Shown: piece after piece, positions 1 through 11,749 of the stretch
Position numbering within the stretch: the first letter of the stretch is position 1
How the letters are laid out: each line of letters begins with the position of its first letter
Assembly (NCBI GenBank): GCA_020631735.1
Contig: CM036215.1
Span: 9,140,346 to 9,204,345 of the forward strand
Source: Saccharum officinarum
Lineage: Eukaryota; Streptophyta; Magnoliopsida; Poales; Poaceae
Reading direction: 5' to 3'
Length of the DNA stretch: 64,000 nucleotides
Program-made: the position numbers and the translations under genes
The notes under the pieces: model-generated
What the model saw: the letters and a program-made list of their open reading frames with translations, nothing else
The model's database searches: none
Told to the model about the DNA's origin: nothing

Positions 1-88
1 AAAATCTAAACTTGTTTATATTTCGGGAACCAAGATAGTTAAGAAAGAATATATTGCTAGGTAGTGATATTATCATTTTTATACGTAC

Positions 89-860
89 CTTGACCACGAG
101 AAACAGCCGCATGCAACACATTTTGTCCGTCCGGTCCAGAGTAGGAAAGCTGGCCGTTACTTTCGTCGAACAGATGGCGTGCAATATCCACTTGACCTAA
201 TGAAAACGCCAGGTAAAATGGGGAAGCGCCTCCTTGGCCCTCACGTGTTACGGTGGTCACCAAACTTGGATCCACCAGCAGTAGCTCGTCTATGCAGGCC
301 TTGCTGGCAGCGCGGACCGCCTGGTGCAGGGCGGTCTCCCCGCAGTCGTTTCGCATCCACAGGAACTCCTTCACAGCTGTCATGTCGCCGGCGGCCTCGG
401 CGGTCTTGAGAGCGATGAGGCAGGAGATCATGCCGGCGCTCCCGGCGCCGGCGGCGCAGTGCAGGGGTGTGTCGCCCTTGTTGTTGCGTGCGACTAGGAG
501 GGCGTTGTTGCTGTGGTAGATCGTCCTGGCGCAGTCGAGGAACCGATGATCGCCGGCGTCGCCGCGGGCGGCGACCACATGGAGTAGGGAGTCCCCCTCG
601 TTGCTGGTCACTGCGCCGCCGGACAAGGAGACTGGAGCAGGCGCAGGGTCGACTTCCACGACGAATGCCTGCTGTGGCGCCGACGACGCTGTGTTGCCTG
701 ATTGCCCCTGCTGCGTGTTGTCGTCCAGCCTCAGCAGTTCCTTAAGCCGGGTGTTGTCGCCGCGGCGAGCAGCCATGAACAACTGCGGATCTAGTGTGCC
801 CACCAGCCGAGCTGCTGCGCCAACTGTTGGCAGGGCTTCGCCAGCGTCTGCCATTGCCAT
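89..860 (-). CDS. Ankyrin-repeat protein, first coding exon
   Basis: The open frame starts at ATG 858-860 and runs to a good splice donor (CAAG|GTACGT, exon end at 89), giving about 257 codons; the gene continues beyond the left edge. The product has ankyrin-type units: GDSLLHVVAARG near residue 90, GDTPLHCAAGAG near 130, GETALHQAVRAA near 175, SPFYLAFSLG near 215 and GQNVLHAAVSRG near 245. The start FMAARRGDNTRLKELL is typical of the plant ACD6/ITN1-like family, which usually carries several ankyrin repeats followed by a PGG transmembrane domain; that C-terminal half is not in the window. The family acts at membranes in defence and salt signalling, but the specific role here is unknown. No internal stops or frameshifts are visible in this exon, and its high GC is normal for grass first exons. 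Confidence 0.8.
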
Positions 861-1764
861 TGATCACTGGCTACCTTATTGTCAGTGGTACCTGGAATTC
901 TCTCAGTACGTGGGCATACGCATATATAGTCGTCCCTCGTCGATCGACGCGCTTGTTAATTACCGTAATAACCTTTGGACGAAAGTAGCTTGCAATTGTG
1001 CAAACATAACCTAAACCACACGGCTCTTTCCGGGCGCTTACGCCTTTTCTGTTAAAAATAATTAATTTTACTGAAATAATAATACAAATAATTCGACAGT
1101 GAGCATGCATTGAGCACGACTTTGAATTTTTTTTTCGAAAAGAGCACGACTTTGGTCTGGTGCTCAAGTCTTCTTTTTTTTATTTTGGGGTCCTAACTAT
1201 TTATACATTGACCGATGACCGCGAGGTCGTCCACAACCACCCACGCGTCGTGGCCTGCAGCGCATCTGCTACGGTGTTTCATCAGAGCTACCGCTAATGA
1301 ACTATTTTATCTTTTTCTTATCATAGCTTCGTTCATGATTAATCACCATGATTACAATCATGATAACTTATGTGAAACCTTTTCAATTTTTTATCACAGC
1401 CTCCACCGTATGATATCATGACATCTTGACAAATTTCATGATTTTTTGACTTCGTTTGTTTTTTTATATAATTTAAAAACATTTCATCCACGAGTTCGTG
1501 GTCATGTTTCGTGAACATGATGTTTGAAATTTCCTTTCATTGCCCGGCTTTTAACATTATTCTAACCTTAATAACATGAATATCATTTTCCATCTATTTT
1601 TTCCATTATTCGAATCACTTACCGTTCAAATTTGACTTATCCAAAAAAAATTCAATTAAATGAAATAAATTTAGCAAACAGATCGAGAAATGTGCCAAAT
1701 ATGAACATGACGTACCATGAGGACAACAGAAAAAGTTTAGAGGCCAAAATGCAAAAGAAAAAAA
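861..1764. other. Intergenic, no gene seen
   Basis: Upstream flank of the ankyrin gene. It is AT-rich with short poly-T runs around 1127 and 1172. No conserved ORF, RNA gene or complete transposon end was recognised. Confidence 0.5.
921..930 (-). promoter_or_regulatory. Possible TATA box of the ankyrin gene
   Basis: Read on the minus strand this is ACTATATATG, about 60 bp upstream of the ATG at 860. The spacing allows a 5' leader of roughly 30 nt. Assigned on motif and position only. Confidence 0.35.
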
Positions 1765-1925
1765 AATTTGTTGAGTGCCTTCAAAAGACACTCGACAAAG
1801 ACCGTGTTTGCCGAGTGTCAGCAGGGGACACTCAGCCAAGACTGTCTTTGCCGACTATCAACTTGAGGCACTTGGCAAAGTAATATTCCCTTTTTTAAAA
1901 AAAATCGGCACTCGGCAAAGAGGGC
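1765..1925. repeat. CACTA-like subterminal repeat cluster
   Basis: The motif TTTGCCGAGTG and its reverse complement CACTCGGCAAAG, plus decayed versions, occur about seven times in 160 bp (for example near 1792, 1808, 1828, 1847, 1868, 1908). Dense short motifs in both orientations are typical of the subterminal regions of grass CACTA transposons. No CACTA terminus was found next to them, so this is probably a fragment; the superfamily is inferred. Confidence 0.45.
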
Positions 1926-2075
1926 AAATATGCCCATCCCCCAGCCCCCGCTCCACTCATTCTCTCACACCATAACCTAGTCGTCGCGCCCCTGACCCCC
2001 TAGCGCAGCTGCCCGCCCACGCCATCGCCCGCCCGCCTGCCCACGCCCGTGCCAAGCCCCTCCCTTAGCAGCACC

Positions 2076-2532
2076 TGTTTGAGGGAGGGTCTTACCACTG
2101 ATAGCCTGTCACGGGGTACCCGTTACAGTTGTTCGGGCTTCGGCGAATCTAGAAACTTAGCGGTTAATGCAATGAGACAAATGATTTATACTGGGTCGGA
2201 CCCTCGTGATCGAGTAAAAGCCTTTACATCCGATCGGCGTTAGTCGGTTAAATTGTATTGTTGTATGTTGTGTATTGTGTCTTTACAAGGGGTACCTTCA
2301 GCGGCCCTTTATAGTCCATGAAGCGCCAAGGGTTCTTCTGGTCCTAGTCGGACACGAAGATAGAGTTCTAAACTATGTTTAGGGGATACTTCCCATATAT
2401 AGTCCGACTAGGTTGTTCTCTTCTTCACGTAGCTTGGCTTCATGCTTCTACTGGTCAGGAAGTGGGTCCTCGTGATAGGGCCCACGGCCTATTAGTAACG
2501 TAGATGGGAACCTTATGGATCCCGCATCGACA
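2076..2532 (-). mobile_element. Solo LTR related to the gypsy LTR at 55.7 kb
   Basis: Read on the minus strand it begins TGTCGATGCGGGATCC and contains a block (2101-2140) matching the 3' end of the LTR at 55737-56110: AAGCCCGAACAACTGT, then GGGTAC and CAGGCTATC. The shared string CCGACTAGG and the common arrangement of an AGGGGTACCTTCAG-like block support homology. No coding region adjoins it, so it is a solo LTR or remnant. No exact 5 bp TSD is visible (GCACC on the left, AGCAT on the right), suggesting a rearranged left flank. Confidence 0.7.
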
Positions 2533-2825
2533 AGCATGCCATATTATATATTCACTATGCAGATCTACTCATGTGGAGTGTAACAAAATTAGATTTTTTA
2601 TTTTATGATTTTTCTATAATTTACTATATTTTTTCAAAGATTTAGCCAAAATAAATAAAAAAAGAAAAAGACAAAACCGCCTTCAAAACTACTCTAGGAA
2701 GGTAAAGCGCATGGTTTGAAAAGTTGAGGGAGGTGGTTTATCCAGTTTTAAAGTTTAGGAAGAAGAAACGGACTTTAGCAAAAGTTGGAGGAGGAAATGT
2801 AGATTCTTTCTTATTTTTAGGAGAA
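2533..2825 (+). repeat. Dispersed repeat, copy 1
   Basis: This stretch matches the reverse complement of 27420-27720: shared blocks include CCATATTATATATTCACTATG, TTTTATGATTTTTCT and AAATAAATAAAAA followed by GAAAAAGACAAAA. No ORF is present. It is probably a non-autonomous element whose left part was displaced or lost beside the solo LTR. Confidence 0.55.
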
Positions 2826-3143
2826 AGTAGTTTTTTTTCCTAAAAAAATGAATAGCGGGCTGGAGTGAGCCCATCCATTTTTTTATTTCGGACCGCCAAA
2901 ATCAACGTCATGCCTGACCCTACTTGAGCAGCGGGCTGAGCTCAGCCTAATGGGCTTGGACCGGGTCAGGCTTCATTTACTCAGATCTACCATATCTAAT
3001 AAAAAAACCTAGGAATGTATTATAATAATGTTGTGGGGTGATTTCGAGGGCATCCCCATTTTATCATGTTGTGTTTTTTTTTCTTCATTACAAAAATCAC
3101 TAAAATATTGAACTTTTAAAATTTCCAAATTAAGTTTGTTTTC

Positions 3144-3252
<109 letters not shown>

Positions 3253-3535
3253 CTGGCTATAGAATAGCATATTTTTGTAGCCGGACCAAAACGGGCGAGC
3301 CCGAGCGCCACAAGCGCACCATGGTCACGCGCCTGGCTTTGGCTTGGTGGTCCCTTCGGACTAATGCATGCATGCATACATTGATTCAATCCCGCTAATC
3401 TAGATAATTACTTGGCTGTGGTTTGCGTTGTACATCTAGCTGGCTCGTTAATCACGCGGCTTCCTAATCATTCTGATCGCCGCCCCGACGACTCTCTCAT
3501 CTCTCCCCTCGCTCTCCGTCTCTCGTTTCCCTCTC

Positions 3536-3614
3536 CAGTGGCGGACCCAGGATTTGGCCAAGACTAGGGCCAAATCCTAGTGGTCAAAAATCAAAAGCTA
3601 CAGTACCGTGTATA

Positions 3615-3706
<92 letters not shown>

Positions 3707-4582
3707 ACAGAAAACAATTATTCTCAAGCAAAGTTTGCAAATCGAGAGAATTTCTGCATCTATATAGTTAATAGTATGATACAATAGTTAAGAAATATCA
3801 TGGAACATTGAAATAAATATCTATGGTCTAGTAACGATTTGGTGCATTGCATTGTCCACTTCAATGTCCTCAATAACAACTCCTAATAAGAAAAGGAGCA
3901 AGCAAAAGGTTAATAAAAAAATGATCAAGTAAAGGTTAATAATAAGATCTGGTGCTGAGGATGGAGTAGCTTGTTGTTCGGCATCTCCCTGTTGCTCAGG
4001 AACTCGAGAGAAATACGAAACTAAAGTCCTTGTTGTCCTCTTCTTCTTGTACACACATAGTCGAAATTGGGAACTAGGAAATTTGGAATCAAAATCAGTT
4101 TCAGATCCAAACCTTGCTCAGATGCTCTTCTCGGCTGCTCACCTGAAAGCAAGGAGCCAGCAGGCGGCAGCGCAGCAGCGGGCAGCGGGTGGACGGCTGG
4201 CGCCTGGCTGAGGAAGAACCGCACCGCCGCGGACTGCCTAGAGCGTAGGGGTGACGCCGCGGAGTCGGACCGGAGCGCACAGAGGAGGGCCGGAGGGGGC
4301 GAGGGGCGGCTGCCGGCGGCCGGCGCCCGGCTGGGCAGCGTGGGCGACGAGCGAGGCCACGAGGGCGGGTCGGCGGGCGGCAGCGGTCGCGAGTCACGAC
4401 TCACGAGCGATGGAAGAGCGAGCGACTCAGCGAACAAGCACCGAGCGCCTGCTGCCCTACACCTTCCCTGGGCTTCATGTGTTGGGCTGCTTCATGGGCC
4501 AAAATTGAAGACCTGCTCCCTTGAAACATGGGCCGCGACTAGGGCCATGGCCTGGGCTGCCCTAGTGCTGGGTCCGCCCCTG
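3536..4582. mobile_element. Non-autonomous hAT element with 8 bp TSD
   Basis: The left end CAGTGGCGGACCCAG and right end (minus strand) CAGGGGCGGACCCAG are inverted repeats matching at 14 of 15 bases. The flanks carry a perfect 8 bp duplication, TCCCTCTC, at 3528-3535 and 4583-4590. Eight-base TSDs with CAGGGGCGGA-type termini are the hallmark of plant hAT elements. The 1,047 bp interior encodes no transposase; it holds a (TA)n tract and a GC-rich block (about 4140-4400) open in several frames, which may be captured host sequence. Confidence 0.88.
3619..3703. repeat. (TA)n microsatellite inside the hAT element
   Basis: Perfect TA repeats, about 85 bp. Confidence 0.95.
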
Positions 4583-5397
4583 TCCCTCTCTCTCCAGGCG
4601 TCTGGATCTCACAAAAGTGCACGCACGGCAGCTCCTCCCATGGATCCTCCCACAAAAAGTGCACTGCACGGCGGCTCCTCCTGGTGGCGGCAGTGTCGAG
4701 TCCTCTCCAACCCAAGCACCGGCGGCGGCGTCCCTTCCCACCTCCTGGCGGCGACATCCCAGCGGCGCGTGGGTCTCCTCCACTGTCGGCGCGGCGCGGG
4801 TCACCAACTGGTGACGGAGGCCCCCGCCCTCACGAGCACGGCAAGTAGCGCTCCATCCACGATGGCTCCGCACCACCCGGATGGTGCTCCAGCCATGATG
4901 GCTCCCGTACCGGCGATGGTAGCAACGAGCCAACAACACCACCAGCGACGGCAACCTGTGCCGTCACCTTCCTCGGATCCGGCGGCCCCTGCACCCCGAC
5001 GGCAGCGGCGGGTCCTCCCATCCCCCATTGATCGCGCCTCCTCCAACCTGACGGGACACGTGGGACCGGCGGCATCCCCAGGCGAGCATCCCCTCCACCC
5101 TTCTCGTTGCTCAGGCGAGGGCTCGACGGGGCTCGGCAAGGGCGGCGCTGCGGAGGTGCTGGGCGATGCCGCGACCTCTCTGTCTGCATCCTTCCCCGGC
5201 ACCGCCCTCCCTCTGCATGCATTCTTGTTGTTAAGTACTCCCTTTCTCAACACATTTTATTTCCATTTCTCACCCTTCAATCCTTCATGTAGATTGATAA
5301 TAATCCATTTATTCTTGCAGATCTGTTGGGCAAATGAGTGTGATTCACAGCAGCAGCAAAGATATGTGGTTCACTTCGTGTTGCCAGACATTTCATA
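4583..5397 (+). other. Gene-like fragment, unrecognised
   Basis: GC-rich sequence open on the plus strand to 5397. It contains an intron-like interval from about 5235 to a good acceptor (TTCTTGCAG at 5321), followed by a short ending rich in glutamine codons and a stop. Translation is proline-, alanine- and serine-rich with no domain I recognise. It lies inside the inverted-end segment, so it may be captured host sequence rather than a working gene. From 5400 to 6060 the sequence is AT-rich with many copies of TAGTAAA and CGTAAA and no gene. Confidence 0.25.
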
Positions 5398-6367
5398 GTA
5401 GTAACATATGTACCAAATTTTGCATTTCTTCAGAGATCTTATAGTCAGTTGACAACAGTATTCTCGTAATTCAGCATATAATTTTGTAGTTCATTGTCAG
5501 CACCATTCTCGTAAAAGAAACATGTGGGTCTTCTTAAGATGATATTGCAAGCACACGTGTGGTGGTTATTGTAATTCTTTAGATGCGTTATACTAGTAAA
5601 TAATTCTGCAAAAAAATAGTAAATATATTATCGTAACTACACTTGGGGCAGAAAGGCACAGATTCTAGTAATAATTATGTAAAAATCCAGTAAAGATTAC
5701 TGTAAAAATATAGTAAAATTTACCGTAAAAATCTAGTAAAGATTACTGTAACTAGTAGAGGTAGAAAGATATAGATTCTAGTAAACAATTTGTAAGTCTA
5801 GTAAATAGATTATCGTAAAAGAAGCAGCATAGATTATAGTAAACCATTGTTCTAAAAAAAGGATTCTAGTAAACCATTTAAAAATTATCATAAAACGTAA
5901 CTTACAGATCTGCAGTAGCCCAGTTACTATAATCACGGAACATGCATGCGTTGACAATCACATGAAAATTGTCTGTCCGGCCGGATAGTAATTAGCGACA
6001 GTAAATGCAGATGTGCATGCAGCTCCATCCGCCAGTTTTAAAACCGGACGTCTGGCTGGGTGCATGACCGATCCGGCTACAAAATAAGTTATTTTTTAGT
6101 TAGCTATAGAGTATACTCTATAGCTAGCTACAGAATAAGTTATTCTGTAGCCACCTCCATTTACGATAATTTTATATACTAATTTACGACAATATCAGTA
6201 TATATTTACGATAGTTGAATTACTATAACACATGGGGGTATTTACCATAATGTTATAGTAAATCACATAGTAAGGAGTTACTATAATCTCGTAAATTAGT
6301 ATAGCAATTATCGTAAATCAAAGTGGCTACAGAATAAGTTATTTTGTAGCCAGCTGTAGGGTAATAG

Positions 6368-6487
<120 letters not shown>

Positions 6488-6886
6488 TTTCTTAAAAACT
6501 AGAAATGGTCGCGGCCTTGCCGCGTATGGCCAGTGGACTGCTCGCAGCGTAGACGATGGGCCCTAGACACTGACACCAATTCCATAATAATGTGTTAAGC
6601 TTTGATTGTAAATAGATTGTTATGAATTGTTTTTGGAAGTATCAATTGTTTATAGGCTCTGTTGCGTTGAGGCAGCCGCTATGCCGAGCAGTAGTTCGTT
6701 TATCTTAGAAATAGACATTCAATGCTCATTGGCCATAGCACAGTGCAAGATGCACCCATGTTATATATTAATTAATGTTAATATCAGTTATGGTAATATG
6801 AATCAGTAAAAAATCTTGGTTAGTTGGTATTAGGTACTTTTTTTATTTGGGATCAGTTGTCTGTGATGGTTCCTGAAAATACATAT

Positions 6887-7124
6887 GCTGTGTTTAGTTC
6901 TCCTGAAAAGGGTGAAAAAAGTATTGTAACATGTTTTGGCTTTATTTGGCAAATAGTATCCAACCGTTGACTAATTAGGTTCAAAACGTTCGTCTCGTAA
7001 AGTACAGCCAAACTGTACAATTAGTTTTTGATTTCATCTACATTTAGTACTCCTATCACAAGTTTGATGTGATGGAAAATCTTTTTTCTGGAATAGTACA
7101 TTTTTGGTGGAACTAAACACAGCC
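6887..7124. mobile_element. MITE, TGTTTAGTT-type termini
   Basis: Left end GCTGTGTTTAGTTC and right end GAACTAAACACAGCC are inverted repeats bounding 238 bp without an ORF. The core TCGTCTCGTAAAGTACAG...ATTTAGTACT recurs in the element at 9329-9559, so both belong to one grass MITE family. No clear TSD was found. Confidence 0.75.
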
Positions 7125-7494
7125 TATAGTAAATTTGTGTTGGAATAAGCGAACAGAAACTGACATAGCACCACATATAGTAGTCTGAGTGGGGGCACTC
7201 GAATAAGGTCAGTCTCAATGAGGATTTTATATCATTATTTTTAGCACATCTAAATTTTGGAAACAATATGCTCATATAAAACTCTTATCATCTCTCTTTA
7301 TAAATATAGTGTCATATCAATATAATTAATACCTATAAAGCTCTGATGAAACTCGATTAAAACTGGTCTAAGCATAGTTGAGGGATGGAATACAAGACTT
7401 TTTTTTTTATTTATGCGCAGGAGCAGCACCGGGCGTAGGTATCATGTCACCATCACTGCATAGTCTGTGGGTCATTGCCTGGTTGGATGTAGTC

Positions 7495-7724
7495 ACTCTC
7501 CCTAAATGTTTATCGTCACAATTTACGTGTCGATAACTTTGACTCGATTTATCGTAAATACGTGTAATATTTTTATCTCCAAATAAATTTATTTAAAAAC
7601 TAGATTTAGATATCTATCCAATGATACCAATTATGTATCATAAATATTAATATTTTTTAATATATTTTTAGTCAAAGTTGTTTCTCAGAAAACGAAAACA
7701 AGAGATATTTAGAGACGAAGGGAG
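7495..7724. mobile_element. Stowaway-like MITE
   Basis: The ends resemble CTCCCTCCGT: left CTCTCCCTAAATGTTTATCG, right (minus strand) CTCCCTTCGTCTCTAAATAT. The right flank is TA, the expected Stowaway/mariner target. The interior is AT-rich with no ORF. Confidence 0.6.
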
Positions 7725-8048
7725 TATTAGCTGTGGGAATAGAGTTTCTGGACCTAAAATAAAATTCCATAGATTGCAGTTAAATCGAGCCTGAAGTCCG
7801 CTATTCAATCCACTCAAGTCCGGTACCCCTCGAGTCCATCCTCTCTACTCCGTAAGTCTCACACGCTCTCTGACTCGGACCTGTATCTCTCATTTCTCCC
7901 ACGCTATCTTTCTCTCCCTCACCCTGCGTCTCCAGCTGCGGCCTGGCGTTGGCGGCAGGCGTGGGCACGGTGGCCCAGGCAGAGCGTGCGCGGTGGGGTT
8001 CATGGGCGCGGCAGTTCTAGCCATCTCGGCGCGGTCCAAGCGGCTCAG

Positions 8049-8176
8049 GCATTGCCCGTTTATTCAGCTTATAATCCGTATTTTTTAGTTTCTTTTTCAG
8101 TTAAAACAGTGTTTTTCTCTTACCGAGAATCAGCGAACGGTGTTTTTTCAGCCGACGTATCAACGTAGCCGAATGC
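8049..8176. repeat. MITE-like fragment
   Basis: The string CAGCTTATAATCCG...ACAGTGTTTTTCTCTTAC...CAGCGAACGGTGTTTTTTCAGCC resembles a common grass MITE with TTATAAGCC-type ends. The ends are degraded and no TSD is visible. Confidence 0.35.
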
Positions 8177-9060
8177 GGCCATGAGCAACGGTGCGGGCGC
8201 TGCGGCCTGAGCCGTTCCGGTCCCGGCCATCCGGGCGCGGCAGCCACGATGACCGTGGCGCTGGCGGGGGGTGCGACCGTAGCGATTCCGGCCACTATGC
8301 AGCGGGCGGGGGGCGCGGGCACGGGCACGGGGGCGGCGGCCACCCCGTCGTGGGTGTGGGGCTCGGCTGGCCCGGCGAACCTAGCGCGTGCAGGGGTGCA
8401 CGGCGCAGTGGCCCCGACCACCCTGGCATGTGCGGAGGCTGCAGGCGTGGCGCCCCGACCATCTCGGAGCGGCATCAGCGGCCCCTGCGCTGGCGGTTCT
8501 GCGGGGGCACACGGGAGCGGCGGCCCCGGTCGGGCTGGCACGGGCGAGGCCCCCGGCGATCCCGACGTGGGCGCCCACACCTACGCCGGGCGGTCCCGGC
8601 CACCCTGGCGAGGGCGACGGCCCCGACGACCATGGCGCAGGTTGGGGTGTGGTGTGGGCGCAAAGGGCCTGGCCGGCCCCAGTGGTGGTCGGCGACGCTG
8701 GTGCCCGACAGGCCACGACGATGGCTGCCCTCATCATCAGCCACGGCCGGACCGATTCTAGCCGGAGGGGCAGCTCCCCGGCGGTGAGGCGGGGCTGCGG
8801 GAGTGCCGGCCGCACCTGTGGGTGCGCGCGGCTCACCCCTCCATGGCCCACAGGGGCGCGGCTGCAAGCAACGGCGGGCACAGCGGGCGGCGGCCGGCGG
8901 CAGCAGCGCAGCGGGGCGCGGCTGCCGACGAGGGCAGGCTGCACGGTACCGGCGGCCAAGGCGTGCCCGCGGCTGGGCGAGCTCGGCTCGGCTCGCGACC
9001 GTACGCAGCGAGGAGGACGGGCCGCGGCGTCCGAGCTCGTTTCGAGAGAAGAGATAACGA
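8177..9060. other. GC-rich block without a convincing gene
   Basis: About 880 bp of very GC-rich sequence, bounded by AT-rich DNA, open for over 150 codons in several frames on both strands. All translations are low-complexity Gly/Ala/Pro/Arg and no domain is visible. Openness in many frames follows from the rarity of AT-rich stop codons. It may be a decayed first exon or a retrotransposon fragment. Confidence 0.4.
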
Positions 9061-9328
9061 GTTTTTTTAACCTTCGCGTAAATGGCTGCTAGGTCGCTCA
9101 AAGATACTGTAAATGGCAGTATAAAATTAATGTGCTAATAACTGCTGATGGCGATATCTAATTGTTTACAGTTACAGATTCCCTCTGACTCTGAGTAAAG
9201 CTTCAGCCCGATCGATGAGAAATCATGTGTTACAGCTCGCCGTTCGAACCACCCCACCTCTGCTTCGACCGTCGTCGCATGCCGATGCAGACTCGACTAA
9301 CTGAGATGCTGCGCCTCTCTCTCCCAGA

Positions 9329-9559
9329 GGCATTGTTTAGTTACCCGACTCGGGTGTCCGACTTGAGTACTGTATCATTTTTTTTTTTAAATAATTATTC
9401 AAACCTTAATTAATTAGACTCTAAATGTTCATCTCGTAAAGTACAATAAAACTGTGCAATTAATTTTTTATTTTATCTACATTTAGTACTTCATATATAT
9501 GTCGACATTTTAATGTGATGGAGAATCTTCTTTTTACACAGTAGAATTTAGGGGTGAAT
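9329..9559. mobile_element. MITE, same family as 6887-7124
   Basis: Left end GGCATTGTTTAGTTAC; the core TCATCTCGTAAAGTACAAT...ATCTACATTTAGTACTT and TGTGATGGAGAATCTT matches the copy at 6887. The right terminus is eroded. A third left-end fragment (GGCTGTGTTTAGTTTC) lies at about 9991. Confidence 0.65.
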
Positions 9560-10143
9560 TATGAAATACAAGGCCATAATCCATCCTACGCCTGCGATGC
9601 TTGCTTGGCTGAGATCCCAGCAGCCTGTGCTAGTGGGAGGCGGAGGCCTACGTTGAAGCGTGAGGAACGCAGGGCCAATCGAGTTGAAGCCGCTGCTGGT
9701 ATGGTCAGGTACGGACGGTGAGAGCTTCCTCCCCGACCTGCTCTCGTTCTTGATGTCTAGCTACCTAGCTAGTGCGCTAACCTACCGATGGCCGATCCCA
9801 TCGGTCACAGTAGGTCGCAGGATCGAGCCGTCGTCCGAAGCTGTCGGCGCCATATGCATCCTCCTCTCCTCGATTCCCTCGCCGTCGATGTTTACTGCTG
9901 CCGCGGCGCTGCCACCATTGGTGAGTCACCGCTGCCCTTCTCTCTTTCCTGCTGTTCTGGTTGCCTAGCCACCGTCACACTGCCTTTTTAGGCTGTGTTT
10001 AGTTTCATTAAAAAGTGCACTATGTTTAAGAACGGAGCGAGGTAGTATACAATTCTAGTCCTAATAATCATGACCATATGTATCATATCCGAGAAACTTT
10101 TACATGTGCATGTTTGGATGTATATATCACTTGCTCGATCTGG
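9560..10143. other. Intergenic, no gene seen
   Basis: Mixed sequence downstream (3') of the papain-like exon. Short plus-strand ORFs near 9660-9968 have no recognisable domain. A MITE end fragment lies near 9991. Confidence 0.4.
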
Positions 10144-10832
10144 TTAGGTGACCGTACCAGAAGCACCTGCGTCATGGTAATGTTGGGGAGAGCCGCACAG
10201 GCAGTCCACCTTGAGGCTGTAGAGCGCATCCAGCTCTTCAACGTCCACCCACCTCTCCGGCCCACCGTCGGTATGGTTGTCCAGCACGCGGACATGCATC
10301 TCGCCATTTTGGCACACTCGATATGCGAAGCAGACGACAGCGTGCGAGCCCATTATATCTTTCTCGTCAGGGTACTTGCTTTTGCAGTGGTCCCTAGTAG
10401 CTTTGTCCCGGCCACAGCCACGGTAGACCCAGTTGTCCTTCTTAGTGGCATCGAAGCAGCTGTACCAGGGAGCAGCCCACAGCCTCCCAACGCAGGGACC
10501 TTGGTCTAGGAGGTCAGCCACGCGTTCCGGGGTGAGCTCGTCGCCGCTATGCTTCTTATACCTGTCCAGTGCCATCACCAGCTGTTGCCCTTTGCCGCTG
10601 GCAGTTCTCACGCCCCGAAGCTTCTTCTGTATCATAGTTAGCACATCGCCCACGACAGATCCCTCGCCCTCGGCCCAGATCTTTTCGTCCTTGCACGTCC
10701 TCAACAGCTGGCCATTCCAATCCTTTGCGGCCTTCCAATCATCGGGGAACGTGTTGGAGCCGTGGAACGTCTCGTACACCTTGCAGTGCATCCCCTCGAC
10801 GGCCATGGTGCAGGCCATAATTGCACAGGTAC
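10144..10832 (-). CDS. Papain-like (C1A) cysteine protease domain, terminal exon
   Basis: The exon begins after an acceptor (GTGCAG| at 10833) and runs open to the stop at 10144-10146, about 229 residues; an internal ATG at 10816-10818 could also start it. The C-terminal half looks like the papain fold: SHAVVCFAYRV (residues about 155-165 from that ATG) fits the active-site histidine signature, and LDNHTDGGPERWV fits the asparagine region. Upstream, QGPCVGRLWA sits where papains have QGxCGSCWA, but leucine stands at the catalytic cysteine position, so the protein may be an inactive homologue. Codon use is GC-rich and there are no internal stops. Family assignment is by motif only. Confidence 0.5.
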
Positions 10833-11042
10833 CTGCACGCCATCACCATCCATGGCATGGCATGCAACACAAGAAACAATATAAGTATACAGTTCCATCA
10901 GTAAAGTGCGTGTGCCGATCCGAGACAGAATGGAATAGAGTGCCAACAAATCAAAATCTAAGTATATATGCAGTGCAGAAGCAAGCCAGAGAGAGTGTGC
11001 ATGTCTGTGTCTCACGGTTGTTTTGCTTCATGGGCCGCAGAT

Positions 11043-11243
11043 AACGCCTCCAGCTGCTCGACGACCTCACTGGGCCGACGAGGGGCTTCCCCAGCACCGA
11101 ACAATCCAGTCGGTATGTGTCCTGCCACCTCTTCTGAATTCCTTCACCAGTACTAGGAAGAGGGAGCAGCAGCTGTTGCCAAAACCTCTTTACAGGTGGC
11201 CCGCTCAGCTCCTCCCCGGTCACAACAAGATTGTGGTGGGTAC
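11043..11243 (-). CDS. Possible upstream exon of the protease-like gene (copy 1)
   Basis: After an acceptor (GTGTAG|GTACCC) the minus frame is open and contains RLDCSVLGKPLVGPV near its 3' end. Nearly the same string, RLDCSVLGQPIGPV, occurs in the exon at 11487-11709, and the first bases (GTACC) match those of the 10832 exon. This looks like tandem duplication of exons in a small gene family. The right splice limit is uncertain. Confidence 0.35.
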
Positions 11244-11486
11244 CTACACCTGCACGCCATCGCGCGATGCCAGGAGGAAACAAAAAATCGATTAACATTA
11301 ATCAAGCAGGTAAAATGAAGAATCATATATGTGAAAACTTGATGTATCAAAAAAAAATCTTTGGTAGAAAAAACCGCATGGTCAAAATTGTTACAGTAAA
11401 AGTTTGGTGACGGAGTGAAGTACTTGTTAAGGGAAGACGTACGATGAACATATAATATTAGTCAGAGCATTCTTCCGTTGCCCTAC

Positions 11487-11709
11487 CTGGCACTGTCTGC
11501 TCCATGGAGCGGCCCAGACAAGCCTCCTGCATCACTGGACCGATGGGCTGGCCCAACACCGAACAATCCAGTCGGGATGTGTTGTTGTTCCACCAGGCTG
11601 CGACGGCGAAGAAGGCCACGATGCCGACGAAGGCCCCAAGGCGCGCCATCTTCAGGTACTCGGCTAGCCGGCCTCGAAGGAACAACGCCCACAAGATCAT
11701 CCCAACTCT
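11487..11709 (-). CDS. Possible N-terminal exon with membrane anchor (copy 2)
   Basis: The exon lies between an acceptor (CCAACAG| at 11710) and a donor (CCAG|GTAGGG at 11486). It encodes RVGMILWALFLRGRLAEYLKM, then a hydrophobic segment ARLGAFVGIVAFFAVAAWW, then RLDCSVLGQPIGPV. The hydrophobic run suggests a membrane or signal anchor ahead of the protease-like domain. How it joins to the downstream exons was not resolved. Confidence 0.4.
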
Positions 11710-11749
11710 CTGTTGGAGTGAAACAAAGATGCATGTTTATTATTAGGAA

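Noticed and set aside
4067..5398. 443-codon plus-strand ORF
   Set aside because: It runs across the right terminus and TSD of the hAT element, so it joins two unrelated sequences; the translation is low-complexity.
8101..9101. Several overlapping 150-230 codon ORFs on both strands
   Set aside because: Extreme GC content keeps many frames open; no domain or consistent coding signal in any one.
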